Source of the DNA: Bimastos eiseni
Taxonomy: Eukaryota; Annelida; Clitellata; Crassiclitellata; Lumbricidae
Reading direction: 5' to 3'
Assembly (NCBI GenBank): GCA_959347315.1
Contig: OY365806.1
Coordinates: 51,264,068 to 51,328,067, forward strand
Length of the DNA stretch: 64,000 nucleotides
Every line of letters begins with the position of its first letter. Position 1 is the stretch's first letter. Made by a program: the position numbers and the translations under genes. Of this stretch, positions 36,184-51,100 are shown in pieces. The notes below the pieces were generated by a model. That model was not told the DNA's origin, ran no database searches, and saw only the letters and a list, made by a program, of their open reading frames with translations.

Positions 36184-39100
36184 ATACATACATATACACA
36201 TATATATTATGGTTAGTAGTACATACACTTGCATGCTGAGATGTGGAAAGGGAGGTCTAGTATTCAGAGTGAATATGAATTTTATGAATTTGTTTTTAGC
36301 CACAAAACGACGGTCGTGAATGCTTTCGACCTTCAAACCAGTCCATTTATGAGTTGTCTCCTCATACATTTAAGGAGAATGAGACGTATATCATCAGTCT
36401 GTCAGTAGGTAGCTGCAAGAGAGGCCATACCCAGAACACCTCACCCAGCACTGCTATCCAAAAGGTAGACCAATTAGCTTAGATTCATTTGCTTCCCTTT
36501 TTAATTCTGAATAAAGTGTGACTTGAATTTAGTTTATGTGAAATTTTATTTGATGCCCAAAACTTTTTAAACAGTCTGGTCATTTTTTTCATAATTAATT
36601 TAGAATTTATTCATGAGTTGAGATGGACTTGTGGGTCTTGATGAGAACTGATAGGGTTGTCATGTGAGTTAATATCTGGTTATGAACGCAGCCACGGCTT
36701 GCACTCTGACAATGCTAGTCCAAAACCTGGATAAAAGAGGATAGTAACACTAATAATCTTTGTTATCACACATTTTCGTTAGACTTAAATTACTATTACA
36801 ATAAATATGGTAATGAAAAGTCTTCTAATTACATTATATATGACAATTTTAGATTTCCATTCTTTGGAAGAATGGAAAGTAAGGCTAGTTCTAAAGTCTT
36901 TCTTAAGACTTAAATTACTATTACAATAAATATGGTAATGAAAAGTCTTCTAATTACATTATATATGACAATTTTAGATTTCCATTCTTTGGAAGAATGG
37001 AAAGTAAGGCTAGTTCTAAAGTCTTTCTTACACCTAACAAAGTATTATATTTGGCATGCATTTTACACACATTTGTCACATAAATCGGTCAACTTATGAT
37101 TTGCCACTGAGGACAACACACAATGGCTCAGTACTGTCCTAGTGTGGCACAACATGAGTCATAGTGTCCATGAATTATTGATTATAGTATTTTGTTGGTA
37201 GCTATGTTTTCGAGTGTAACTTGACTCAAGAGTGAAGTGTTAGGTGTAATGTTTGGGTTTGAGCATTAAACTCACAACTTTTGTAATGCAAGTGAAGGCA
37301 ACACCAGTTGCCATTGCAGCCAATAGAGGCATCACTAAATGCTGGAAACTAGTATGAGACCTATCTCTTAGATCAGCGATTCTCAACCTCTTTAGTCCTG
37401 CGACCCCTTAATAGTATTTCCAAAGGGGTGGCGACCCCCAGCTATTAAAAAGGCTTAGTGCCTTCACCACAATTTTACTACCATGCAATTTACTTGTCAG
37501 TTGATAATCCACACACCTCATGCATAACAGCATGATTTATCTTTAATCAGCAGAGCAATTTAAAATTTGCTGTTGGTAATAATTTTGTTAAATGAATCTT
37601 AGTACAAGAAATAAGTAAAGATTAACTAAAGTTCCTATAGTAGAAGGCTAGTTCGTGTAATAATCACGATTATATAAATATTGCATATGAGATACACAGA
37701 TTGAGAACCACTGTCTTAGATCATCTCTGATGCCAATAAATGCTGTACTGGATGAGTAGACACTGACGTTTGTTCTTCTTTTCATCATGACAGTGTCTGG
37801 CTCTCTTTCATTCTGGGTGACAATTCCAAAGCGCTCGTTACCAGTTCTGTGTACTCTGTTCGTTCCTTTATATCAGTTGTCATTTATGTCTGAACTTAAA
37901 CTTTATCTGTTTCAACTTGCTTACACACCATTGCTTGACTTCTAGTTCCCTTGACCTATTAGGTTTCTACCAGGTTTCTGAAACATTTTACCATTTCTGA
38001 TCGATTGATATTTTTCGCATTAGGTATATAGAAGTCATGATATTAGATTAGATTGTTGGTTTTGTTGTTCTTCTTTTCCTAAGATCCATGGAAAATCCGC
38101 TGACATGCCTCAGGTGAGCATCAGCTGTATCTCCTGCCGTGATAAAAATCTCTTTGCCATCACTCGCTCACAGATAATCAAATTGGTTGGGAACTGCATT
38201 GGAGAGTGGTGCCAAGACGACGATGAGTACAGCTGGTTGGTCACCCGTAATGACAGCTACAAACTTCCGCTGAATTCGGAGACCACAACGACCGGTGGAA
38301 ACAAAAGAAATCTTGTCGTTCGTGAATTCATTCTCAACTGCAGCTATTCATATACGTTCACCCTTTACGTTTCGTCGTCCGCATCTGATGTTGTCGGGTA
38401 TTCAAGCATTGCGCTTAAGCCTCTGCAGGCACCAAGAAACGGAACATGCTTATTGCGAATACCACAGTCAGGGTTTGTTGTGGCGCTGGTGAATCGAGTG
38501 TTTGTGGTCTGCGACGGTTGGATTGATGATACATTGTCTGCTTCACCGTTGGAATATCATATCTACGTCAACGAGACAGGTCGGTTAAATTCCAGGTGGT
38601 ATCCACTCTATCGTGGACCTCGTGGCAATTTGACATTTTATCTGTCACCGTTTCGCAATGACACTGAATTGGTCGAGCTAAGTGTTCAAGTCATCGATTC
38701 GGAAAGGTCAATGACTAAAGCAGTAAAGCAGTGAGTCTTTTATTTGTTGCTTCTAATTCTGTTACTCCTTCAGTTGGTTGAATAATAGACTCAGGTTGTA
38801 AGAGTAACCGGAAATTTCAGTGGGAGGTTCAGTGTATCACTTAAGAATCTGTTCACAATAAGAAACGTTTCTGTAATTACTGAATGATGGTCAATCCCTG
38901 AATTTGACTCTGTTATTTGGATTCTGTTTTAGGCTAGCTGTATAAATCAGATGAATTTTGAAAATTTTGGATAAGACATTCTCAACCTACTTAGACTACT
39001 TAGGCCTGCTACCTTTTGCCTGCATATTGACAGACTTTGTGATGGCCCTTTTTTAATATTTGCACCTTTGTTAAGGTTTCGTGTTGATGAAATACTCACT

Positions 39101-42100
39101 TTCTTACTCACTCATAGCTTCTGATTTCTCAACTTTTTATGTATTATGTCCCATAATTGCAAATTTTTCTGCACCATTTACACGTTGGTTTTTGTGACCA
39201 ATTCTTGTTTCTCTGCTTAATAGCATTATCTTAACATATTTATCTGCAAGCCTTGGATCTGCTTTGGCTGGACATGGTTTGTTTTATTGGTGAATGTAAA
39301 TTTGGTTGTTATTAGCCAAATAAACTGTTTGCTAGGCTGATCAATGTAACATCACCTCCTTTGCGCATGGATTTGCTCGCTTCACTGGTTTTCGAAGAGC
39401 TGGAACAGGAGATCAATCACAATGATCCTCGTCAGATCATTCCACGAATCATTGCCATTCTGCTTCAGCTAAACATCGAGTCACGGACCGGCAACAGCAG
39501 TCAAGAAGCACAGCAGGAGCGTGAAAGAATGCGCATGGAACTTATGATGTACCTAAATCAAACGATAACTATGGGTGCCATACAAGACATGCAACAGGTG
39601 GCATTTGCCATGCAGCTTGTCACGGTCTGTTCATTTTAGTCACATTTTGACTTCAATTATCTGAATGTTTTCTTATTATTTCACAATCAAAATACAAATA
39701 TTGGTTTAATTAGGAGAGTGAGGTGCCAAGATGTTCCACACAATTTACTGTGTTTTAAGAGCATATGACTATCATACAAGAGACCTATTCCAATGTTAAA
39801 AGGATGGTTTTTGAGGCAACCAATTTAAACAACGATGCCACGAAGTGCTTTTAATAAATTCAGGTTAAGTGAAATAGCTCATACTGTAATTGTAACTTTA
39901 ACTTAAAATGACAGCAATCATTTATTATTAACACTAACTGTAGTGTGAAGTCGAGGTCACAGCTAGGTGTACTCTACAAGACCAATGCTAAGACAGTTTA
40001 TTGCAGCTGCTGTTGCTCAATAATAATGTCGATGTGCAGAGTGAGTTTCATTGGTGGCAAATTAACTTGCCAAGTGATTGTCAGTCAGTGTTGAACGATA
40101 CTTGTTTGTAATGATGTTAATGATGTGGAAAGAGCACTTAAAAAATATCTGTAAAAAAATTGCCATGAGTATTGGTTTCTTAGCACATACATCCTATCTT
40201 CTACACACTTCCATCCTTGTAAACTTATATTACTCACTTGTTTATCCTTATCTGACATATTGCAACGTGATATGGGCATCAGCTAATGAATCGAGACTAC
40301 ATAGATTGATAATTTTACATAAGTGCGCCATTCAAATCACTGCAGGTGCCCCAGCAAGCTTGCAAATTAGCCAAATTTACTTAAATTTGGGACTGTTAAG
40401 GATTGAACAGATAAGAATGTTTCAAATTGGGGAATTTTTATTTCAATATGAGCATGGCCTGCTTCCAGAGGTTTATGGGGATTTATTCCAAATTCGTATG
40501 GACATACACACCACTTCACCAGGAATGCAAAGTCATATCGCCCGGTTACCGCACACTCAAATACCCATAAGTTTACCATCAAGTCTGCTGGGGCCCTTGT
40601 ATGAAACAAGATTCCTCCACAAATTAAGCAATATCATAGCCTACATGAATTTAAAAAGAGGCTGCACGCCCACATAATGAATGGAAATACATAGCCTGCT
40701 CTGTTAGTATATAAACCTATGTCATTATGACAGTTTTATTATGTTCTCATGTTGTTAGTTAAGATAAACTGCTAAACAATTGAGTAGTAACTAGCTTAAG
40801 CATATTATACAGTGAAGCTGTTCGTGATATTTATTGGTTGGAAATATGTTAGCCAACTGTCATTCATGTACAGTGTAGATATTATTAATAAGTACTTTAG
40901 GTGACCCTAGCTAGCGGGATCTAGTTACCTTCAGTGTCCCAATTGTTACCAACATTGCTGGAAACCTTAAACAAATTTCTTACTGCTGTTTTTGTGGTTG
41001 GTTACAATAAAATATATTGATTGATATTTGAGAAGGCCTGTTCATATAAGTGAGCTGATAGGAAAAATCTCAACATATATGTTGCAAAGACACGTGAGAT
41101 TGTTGCCATCCAGAAAAACATTCCTTGAAAAGCTACAGCATGCTACCCAGAGGGAAGGAGGGACACCACCTAGAATCTTGGGATAACTGATTAATGAGAG
41201 TCTCTCTATCCAAAAATTTAACTGAATATCTGGCCTTCTGTACACACTGAAATTCTGGAATCCCACAGGATTGCACCAGATCTCCTTCATGAAGTGACCA
41301 GAACCACAACACTCTCCGGGCTGCTGTATGGATCACCCGCCTGGTGAAGTGTCCATGGCTGATAAGCACTGCTTTGGAGCAGTTCGTGCAGCATGCAAAA
41401 TGAGGGTTACCTTCCAGACACGGCACTGACTGTAGGAGAGCTGGCAGCAATGGTTGATGCGACCTTGTTCTAAGCCGCCGTTACCAGGTTGAGGCCTCGC
41501 TTGCAATATCACTTGTGACCATGCTCTTTACCTTTCATAGGACAGGCGGGCACAAATGGCACACGTGTCATAGGTTGGCCACCACAGCGTTTGGATGTCA
41601 GACAAGTAATATGAAAAAAAGGGCTAAATGCGTTCATTTAGACAAGCAACGAGTAAAACCAGCTTATAATATCATTAGTTATGCTTTTGAACAATCATTG
41701 CAAATTTCTGTTGCTGCTTTTTTTATAAATTAACTTTGTTTGAAAAGGTTGCCCTAAAATACCTACTTTTTCTTCTAGGTAAGTTCTTGTTGTTAGTTAT
41801 GCTTAGTTTTTTTACTACAAGATACTGGAAGGTTTGTGTTCAGCCTTTTTGAAGTCTACTTGGAGACACATGATGTGTCGTCTGGTCTATGCGTAGTGAA
41901 TCTAATGGTACTGACATAAAGCATTATTTGGACCTTATGCTGTTTCATGTATTAAAAGTTTCAAGCTTAAAATCTTTGTAGGACGTTGCAAGCGAATTTC
42001 CCAGGAATCCAGTGCACTACCACTTGGTTCTGAGGACCCTGGAGGACCTCATTGAAATGGTAAAGCCATACATTTCACAGGGTTGGCAGGGAGAGGAATT

Positions 42101-45100
42101 CATGCCTTCCTACCTTCTTGACACTTCCACAAATCTCATCGATAACCTCTACTTCATTGACAGAAATGGTGAAGATCTCTTTGACTCTGAAAACTCGAAA
42201 CATCGGCAGACGATACAGATGGCAGCTAATCTTGTAGAGCTCATCATGGTCATTCTTTTCCAGACAAAAATTGCTGAGGAGGAGCCAGTCAGTTTCTACA
42301 CAACCTTGGCCCACTGCTGGGGTCACCGCATTTCGAACAGAAATGTTCAACTGAAGTTTGCCGGTCCGGGCGCCATGGTCTCCTTTCCTGCATCACTGAC
42401 CTCCATGGACCAACACATGGAAATATTCCAGTATGTGTCCACTTTCAACTACAATCCATTCCAGTGGGATTATGCTGATGGCAGTCCCATCACATCAAAA
42501 GTTGTCACTGTTTCTTTTTCTGATACGCAAGGCCAGGAAATCAATCTGCCAGAGCTGCCTGATCAAGATGGAATAGAAATCTCGATAAAGATGTCAGATG
42601 ACATCCCGAAAGAAACAGATGACGATTCCTGGACTGACCGCGACCCATCCTACACATCAGGACCTACAAGTGATACTACAGAAAGTTATACTTCCAAAAT
42701 TCAGTTTCAGAATTCCACAGAGAATCCAGCTCCTCCAAGTGAGACTGACTTACATGTATCTCTGCTTCCACGTGAGTCAAAGTCCGTTCTGGTGAAGCTG
42801 TCAGCATCGAGTTTCTCGGCCGTCGGATTAACGGTCAAAGGAGTTACGGACACAAACAATGAGACATCAGTGTCTGACGATGACGCTTTGAATAACATTA
42901 CAATGGTGGTCTACATTGGGAAGAATTATGTTCCTCATAAATACAAATCAGAATATTCATTTCAGCTGATGCTTCATCGACACAATTTCAGTGGACGTCA
43001 TCACGCACGCACATATCACTTTTTGTCACCACAGTAAGCTATATGCTTTCTTCTTGAGAGGTGCTATATAAATGTTAGCATGAATGAATGAATGGCTTAA
43101 GTAATTTTCCTAATTTTTGTTGTTGAATTATTAAGCAGTTGTCTTGTTGTAGGATGGCTGCTGTGGTTGCACTTAAACAAATAAATCCTTCCAGGTGTAG
43201 GATTCAGAACTGTTGTTGATTGAAGAATGCATTAATAACTGATAAGAAGGCAAAGATAGTGGTGTTTACTATCAAATAGTATTTATTGATCATCCTCCAG
43301 CTTCAATTTCTACTACAAAATATTTTCATCGTTCATCGAACTTCTGCTGCAATAATTTATCTGCTATTCAATAATTTATTATACTAAAATGGAGCTACAG
43401 GATTCAGGAAATAATTTACTATGCTAAAATGGGATTTTACTAAATATTTTCTGTGCAGTTTGAAAAACTACTATTTAAAGAAATTTTTATTTGTGCTTTT
43501 GTGGGCATACATTTGTCCTGCACATTTTTGTCATTGTGCACTTATGGCTGTGCGCTTTTGTCGGAATACTACGAAGTACTTGTCAGCAGTGTGACATACT
43601 GTGCTTGCTGGGCATTTTGGTTCTACAACCACTTTAGGCAACATCAGTTAGTGATAAATTCCATCTTACCTTACCTAGCATTCCAGTGTTATTACTAACT
43701 CAGATAAAATTGTTTGTGCAACATCTATTGCATTTTCCTCTGTTGTCCGGGACCTTGAAGTCACGTTGGACCAAGAGCTCACCTTTGCTTCTCATATTCA
43801 CCGTCTTTGCCGTGATTCGTGTACCAATTGCGTTAGATTCGCACTTTTGCTTGCTCGCTAACTCCAGATGCCACATCTACACTTGTTCACGCTTTCATCA
43901 CAGCCCAACTGGATTACTGTTGCTCACTCTATGCAGGCCTTCCAGCTGGGTGGTTGTGGTGCCTGGAGCGGGTCCTGCGTTCTGCTGCACGTCTTGTCGG
44001 ATGCATTCTGAAATTTGGCCATGTATCCGGCTATATGCTGGATGTGCTCCACTGGCTCCCCCTCCAACAACGAATCTCGTACCATATCATCTCTTTGGTG
44101 TGGCGGTCCTTGCTAGGTCTTGCCTCTGTCTATCTTTGCGATCTCTATTACTGTACTTTGAGTGTACTGGGTTGCCGCTCTCTCTGCTCTACTGAGCGAG
44201 GCCCGCTCATTGTCCAATTTGCCCATACAGCTACTAAGCAGAATCGTGCATTCTCAGTGGTTGGCCTCTCGCTCTGGAACACGCTCTCATTGGGGTTGCA
44301 GTTGTCGCCAAGGGTCCATTCAGTCTCATTTTATACTCGCCTTAAAACCGTTCTTTTTAGCCGTGCCGGGGTCGGGAGCGCTCCTGATTAGTAGCCTTGA
44401 AGGGGCGCTATGTAAATCTTCGTAATGAATGAATGAATGATAAATTCCATGCCACCAGGTTGTCCTTTGCCTAATATAAATATTATTGCTCATTTAGATT
44501 AAGTACGGAGAGTAACGGATCATTTTATCTGACTTTTGTAAACAATGCAATCGAGCTTTCATTGGATATCGTGTTGACGTTCCATGTCATACAATGTAAA
44601 TACTTCAATAAGAAAGGAGGATTCTGGGATACAAATGGCTGCACTGCTGTGAATGCAACAGAGAAGTGGACGACATGCAAGTGTCCACAAATGATGACAG
44701 TTGGAGCTTCAAACTATCCAGTGCCAGCCATGCTGGAGGTTGTGCCTTTGACTGTGAGTATCATTCGTCAAATACTGACAACTAAGAGTGCTTTGTCAAA
44801 CCAAAACTGCTGGTTGATTATTAAAATCATTAATAAAATAGCAATCTTGGCTCTCAAATTGGTGAAAACTAATAGGCAATTAGTTAGACCAAGATTTGTT
44901 AGTGGGACATTGTTTAAGGGCTCATGCAGATCCTCGATTATAATTTATTCTTGTTAGATAAATGCAATTAATGGGTATTGCTTCTTTTTAGGGGATGATA
45001 TTTTCAGGAAATCCTATCATCATAACAACTGTCTCGGTGTTACTGCTATTTGTCGTCGTTGGATTTGTTCTTGCCTGGTACTGGGATCGCGTGGAAAGGG

Positions 45101-48100
45101 CAAGGTCAAGACTGGTTCCATTATGTGGCAAGGATGGACCATTTCGATATGAGGTTCTTGTTTTCACGGGAAGACTGCTTGGCTCAGGTAGAAGCCTTTT
45201 TTGGACTGTTTATTAATAATTAAAATATTCACATATATTGCAATAGATCAGTTGAGTAGCCATGCATGCAGTGCATTTATGAGATGCATAAAATGTATCA
45301 AGTGTTTTCATACTTGCATAAATACATTACTTCATTAGTTCATTTGAAGATTTAAATAGCGCCTCTTTAAGGAAACTACTCACAGGTGTTCCCTAGTACA
45401 GGACGACCTTAAAGAACAATTTTCAGGCAATTATAAAATTTGTCAGAGAGTGACCATGGGGAGCAAGCACAGCTCAATAAGGAGGCTATTTTACACCATT
45501 GGGTCCACAAGGGGTCATTGCATAACTACGTAACGCTCGGTTAGGGTGCTACAAAACGTTATGGGGGTGAGGGGGTGGGTTAGCTGAACATTATGTAATG
45601 CTTTTTATTTTTAAACTAATTAGTTGTTAATTAAAAATATTCAATCCAAACTATAAGCCGAAGATTAAGTTTTTCTGTGAATCGTGAAGGCTCATGACTG
45701 AACGCACTGGCGATATGAAATTTCTACAAAACATTCTTCTGCCAATTACTCAGCTCACGTGAATACTTTCAGAAAGGCTTAATTTAAAAGTCATACGAAA
45801 GCGGGGCGAAATCCAATGTGCAAATCAAGTCTGTTTGTTATGCATCAATATTACGATTGCTGATGGCTTCAAGTCAAACCAAATCAAAGTCAAGCTAAAT
45901 CAAGTCAAAGCATATGACACCACAAATCGTCTACATATAACTTCCGAAATTTGAACAATTTTAGATTCGATATTAAAACAACCGCCATTTTCAATCTCAT
46001 CATCTGAAGGCGTATTAGTTAAACACCTCGTGACGACAAACATGCAAATAGGGTTCTAGTTAGGAGCACCAAAAACGAACGGAGCTTCCGCGTGAAATGG
46101 CAAACCCGCTTCTTAAAGAGGTCTGGTGATGCCTGCATTAGTTACAAAAGACACAATCGGGGCACACCCGCCAAGTTAAAAAAACGGCCATTTTCGGCAT
46201 TATGTAATTATGCAATGACCCCCAATCGTAAAGGCTTTCATCCATGGTAGTGGTACGTGTGAACGGGATTGAGAGCACCCTCTTTGTTGCACTGAGCAGG
46301 GAATGACTATTCTGAGACATAGGCTGACAAAGGTCAAACAGGTTAGTCAGAGCCAGGCCTTGCTGGCATTGCCATATCAAAATGGCAATCATGTATAGGG
46401 TTGTTAATACCGGTTTTTGGGGCAAACCGATTACCAGATTTTAAAAACCAGTTTTAAACCGGTTACCGGTTTTATTGATGTTCTTAAAAAAATATTGTAA
46501 ATTGTAATATAACACAACTCTGCACATTATTTCATGTGTTACGTATCACAATGCAACGTCAACACTCGATACCAAAGTGTTTAAGTGGTGCTTTGAAGTC
46601 AGGTCTTCCTTCTGAGTGCTGCTATCTTGGTCGGCTCGGGTTACCCTTCCCCTAGCTCACGTTCCCACGTTAGACTTGTCGTGTCAAAAGGGCCGTTTAT
46701 TAGCAATTGGCAGCTATTGATTACCCTGTTGGAAGAAGCGGACAGAAAATATTTCACTTAGCCGAGTCTGTATCTTTGAAGTTGATCGACTTACTTGAAC
46801 ATCTTCCTATAGGAATTAATCTGGGATATGTAACATAAATAATTATGCGAAACATTGTTTTAAAATCAAATACCGGTTTGCAAATGACAGAAACCGGTTA
46901 CCATTTTCTAAACCGACAACTAGAATTCCCGTTATCGTTTAACATTCCTAATCCTGTACTCTATATGCTGACAGACAGGGAGCCAGCTAAAAACCTTCTG
47001 CATGTAATTGAACACATGAGGAATTTGGTCAATAAGGCATGCTGCAGATCGTAGAATGCAATCAAGACAGATTGTGCAGATTGTAGGCTAGTGTCAAGCG
47101 ATGTGCAGTAATTGAGGCAAGCTGTGATGAAAGAAGGCACAATGCTAGTTGTAGCACCAGCTGAAAGATAGGGAGTGGCAGTGCAAAGCTAGCACAGCTT
47201 ATAGAAGCATTTGCAACTAAAGCAATGAAGGTACCCACCTTGAGTTCCGGATCCAGTAGGACACCAATGTGGAAACAGTAGAGCTAGAAAAGTGAGTAGA
47301 GAGGGCTGTGAGGAAAGAGCCAATCCATTCGAGAAAATTGTCAGACAGCCAAAGACGTAACATGCAACGGCTTAAGAGGATTATCATGATCTACAGTATC
47401 AAAAGCAGCTCTGACGTCAAATATTTAGAGCAAGATCAGTTGAGTTCTGTCAATAGTTCTGTAGATGCAACAGTTGAGTGGAATTTTCTGACACCGGACT
47501 GGCATGATGGAAGAAGTTTGTTCCTCTGTAGGTGGGCAATGAGTTGACTTGCCACTATCTTCTCAATCATCTTAGACAGGATCGAGACTATCACTGCTCT
47601 TATTCTCGGTGACCTAACTCAACTTTCTTATAAATGGCTAACTTCTAGTATATGACTTTTAATTGACAGTGACACTGTTAAAAGTTTTCAAGTATTTCAT
47701 TTTTCTTTACAAACACAAATGAAACCCTTATTAAACTTCAACTCAATCATTAATACAACGTTGGTGTCAATCAACCATGTACTGTATATGTACTGTACAT
47801 TTCGAATCGATTGCTTTACTATCTTTATTTTGGCACCACATGTGCTCGCTGCTCAGTCGTACATATCAACAGTCAACTGATTAGCTTGCAATGCAAGGCT
47901 GCCGAACACCAAATCAGCTCAGTGCATATACTGATGAATAATGCATATAATTAATTATAGCGTACATCTATACATATATATAAAATTATATACATTAGGA
48001 GAAAACATGTTAACATTGTCATTTTTCCTGTGACTGTGAATTGTTTCTCACCTTGCTGTAACCAAATTTCTATCTCACGTCTGATGTTTATTTTTTATAG

Positions 48101-51100
48101 ATTATTCTATGTAATGTAATTTATTCATTTCAACTGATTTGGATGACTAATGAAACATGGCACTCCCAAGTCTATTTTGTTCTCACCTGTTGTTTGTAAA
48201 AAAACATAAAAATCATTTTTGTAAACCATGCACATTGCACATCGCATCACATAATATAATCTAATTCCTCTGAACCTAGTTTTTATTTATATTGTTCAAA
48301 TGTTGCTGTTAGGAACAACTGCAAATGTTGGAATGAGACTGTTTGGTGAAGTTGAGCGAAGTCAAAGCGTTCACTTATTCCGTCCGGGTGCTTTCAGGCG
48401 TGCTGCTCAGGATAGGTTTGTAATTGCGAACGAGAGTTCACTTGGTCCACTTAAGAAACTGATCATATGGCATGATAACACAGGAAGTCATCCGGAATGG
48501 AGTCTCGCCAGGGTCGCAGTTCGTGACCTTCAGACGAACATCATCTACCATTTCTTGGCCAACTGCACTCTGGCACTTACATCATCAAAAATGGAAATTG
48601 AAAAGACCGTCTCAGTTGCAAGTGAGCAATGTCTTGCAGATAATCTTAATTTGCTGTGCTCTTCAGTCTGATCTCATGGGTTTCTACAATTCATATGCTT
48701 ATTTACTTGATTTGCAAAACATAGTTGTAGACTTTTATTTATATGGTGCCTGATTACGATGACCAATCAAAGGTGCTGTCGACCTCCACCAGACGACAAT
48801 CAAACAGAATTGAACTGCTTATGAAAGTGAAATCTTGTGATATAGACAGTGATATTTCTGTTGACAAAAAACTGAAATTAAATGTAGAATTTAACAATTT
48901 CGTTGATGAAAACTAGATTTAAAAGTAGGAATTATTTTTTTTCAAAACTGAAATTAAGATTTAAATTGTGGATTATTAGCCAAAAAAAATTATGAAAGAG
49001 ATTTTGAATTATTTTTCCAGAACTAAAATCATTTTTCTACTTGTCATTGTCATCTGTGATCTCTTCAATCTTAAACCTTGCTGGAAGCTGTGAATGAGTA
49101 CATTATGAGCAAATATTGGAGCAACACGTTTTGCATTACTGTGTCATTTATTAGCCCGGCTGATGAGAAGGGATAACGTGTTGAAGCTACAGCAGCCTTA
49201 TGGATGTAGACAGAACACAAACTATTTTGCAGTGATGTAGTCGAGTCCACCTAAGCCAAGTTCGAGTCGAGTCCGAGTCCACCTACGCTGAGTCTGAGTC
49301 GAGAGTTGCTAGAGTCCGAGTCCCAAATGTCTGAGTCCAAGTCCCAGTCCAAGTACATGAAAACACACAATAAAAGGTCTTGTTGGAAATCGACAGTTCG
49401 ATATATGTTGTAGCACAAAGAATTAATGTAGGGTGTCAAAAACATAATAGTATAATTTATCAAGAGTTACTTTAATTTATCCAAATTACATTTAATGAGC
49501 ACAAAAGCTTTGTTGTGTAGTGTGGGCACTGAAGCACAGGGTCCCATTATCCCTTATCTCTGTTTATGACACCCCAATAATACCCCACCCACAACCGAAC
49601 ACGGAAAACACACGGCAATAATTATTTGGGGGCGCAAGGGAGGCGGAGGAACAACGGTCACAGCTATAATAATTAGAAAGAGCCCGACCGCTGCCGAACA
49701 CAGGTCAGAGCAATGACCTCTCCCAGTCCCAGAGGGCTGGCCCTACAGCTGTTATGGCTCCACACACCACCTATACCCGACTCTCTAATGCAGCTTTGTG
49801 CAGTGGGTGCACCACGAACACACGGCACCAGGAACACACTGCACAACGTACACACACTAACCGAAAGTTGGCCAAGAACACTGAGCTCTAAATACAATCT
49901 AGGTTAGAATGGTAACCATTTTAAGTAAGTAAGCAGTGAGCACACATAATTTCTGCAGTGAAGAAAGTCAGAATTCGAGTCAAGGGCTTCGAGTCCAAGT
50001 CCGAGTCATGTCATTCCGAGTCTGAGACCTCCGAAAAACAGTCTCGAGTCAGACTCGAGTCCTTCGCCGGACTCGAGTACTACATCACCGCTATTTTGTG
50101 ACTTGTTTTACAAGGGTTATGAATTGTCACTATGCAAAGGAAGAGAAAACTCAACTTAAAGTGAGTTCTTGATTGAGAACGAAATTGTGCAGTAGAGTAG
50201 AACAATTGCTGATGGCTGATCATCAAGAGATCATCATACAGATAGTGCTCTGTTTAGGCATAGAGCTGTTCAGAATTTTCATTAAATGTAATCAGAAACT
50301 TATCTTTTTATAAACCTCAAAGGTCATTGATTTCTTCTTCAGCCGATTCAGACTTGTCTCGTTTCTGCGACCGCTTTCGTTTTGATCTTTCCTATCGGCA
50401 GTCAGAGCAGCATCTGTGGTTGTCTGTGCTTGACTGTTGCTCTGGCAACCAATTCAGTCATGCGTATCGTCTGCTGTGCTGTGCTACGTCGCTCTGCTGT
50501 GTCCTGTCCATTTGCACCATTTACTATGGATTTGTGGAGCAACAATCGGACTATGAGGAGCTGATGGGAGAAAGTTCATTCCGAACAGCGGATGTCTTGT
50601 TGGCAACGATCTCGTCTGCCATTGGCTTTACTTGTTCTTCTCTGCTTCTCGAAGCATTTAGGGCAACTAAACAGCAGGTCAGGGACAACAGTTTAATGGA
50701 TTTATTCATCTGAAAAACATAATTGATCAGCTCATATTTAGTAAATGCAACCATTCATTCATTCATTCATTCATTACAAAGATTTATGTGGAGCTTCTTG
50801 GTTCAAGGTTACTGCTCAGTAGTGATCCTGGTCCCGCGAAGTTGAATCGAATGAGATGACACTTTTCTTAGAGATGTATGGATTCTTGTGTATATAAAAA
50901 CTGTAACTAATATTATTGTGTATGTGCCCTTTAATTTCAGCTAAATTAATTGTCGACGGTGGCTTCAAACTAATTCTAGTCTCAAATTGGGCAATATTCT
51001 GCAATCAATTTATCTATATGCCAGACACACCACAATTATTAGGCAGCGTTTGACTTGATTGTGTGTTTATGTGAAACATGGTAGCTGATTGATTAGAGTG

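Noticed and set aside
47030..47600. A separate host gene in intron 13
   Set aside because: The minus-strand reading contains RT finger/palm motifs with stops; LINE fragment.
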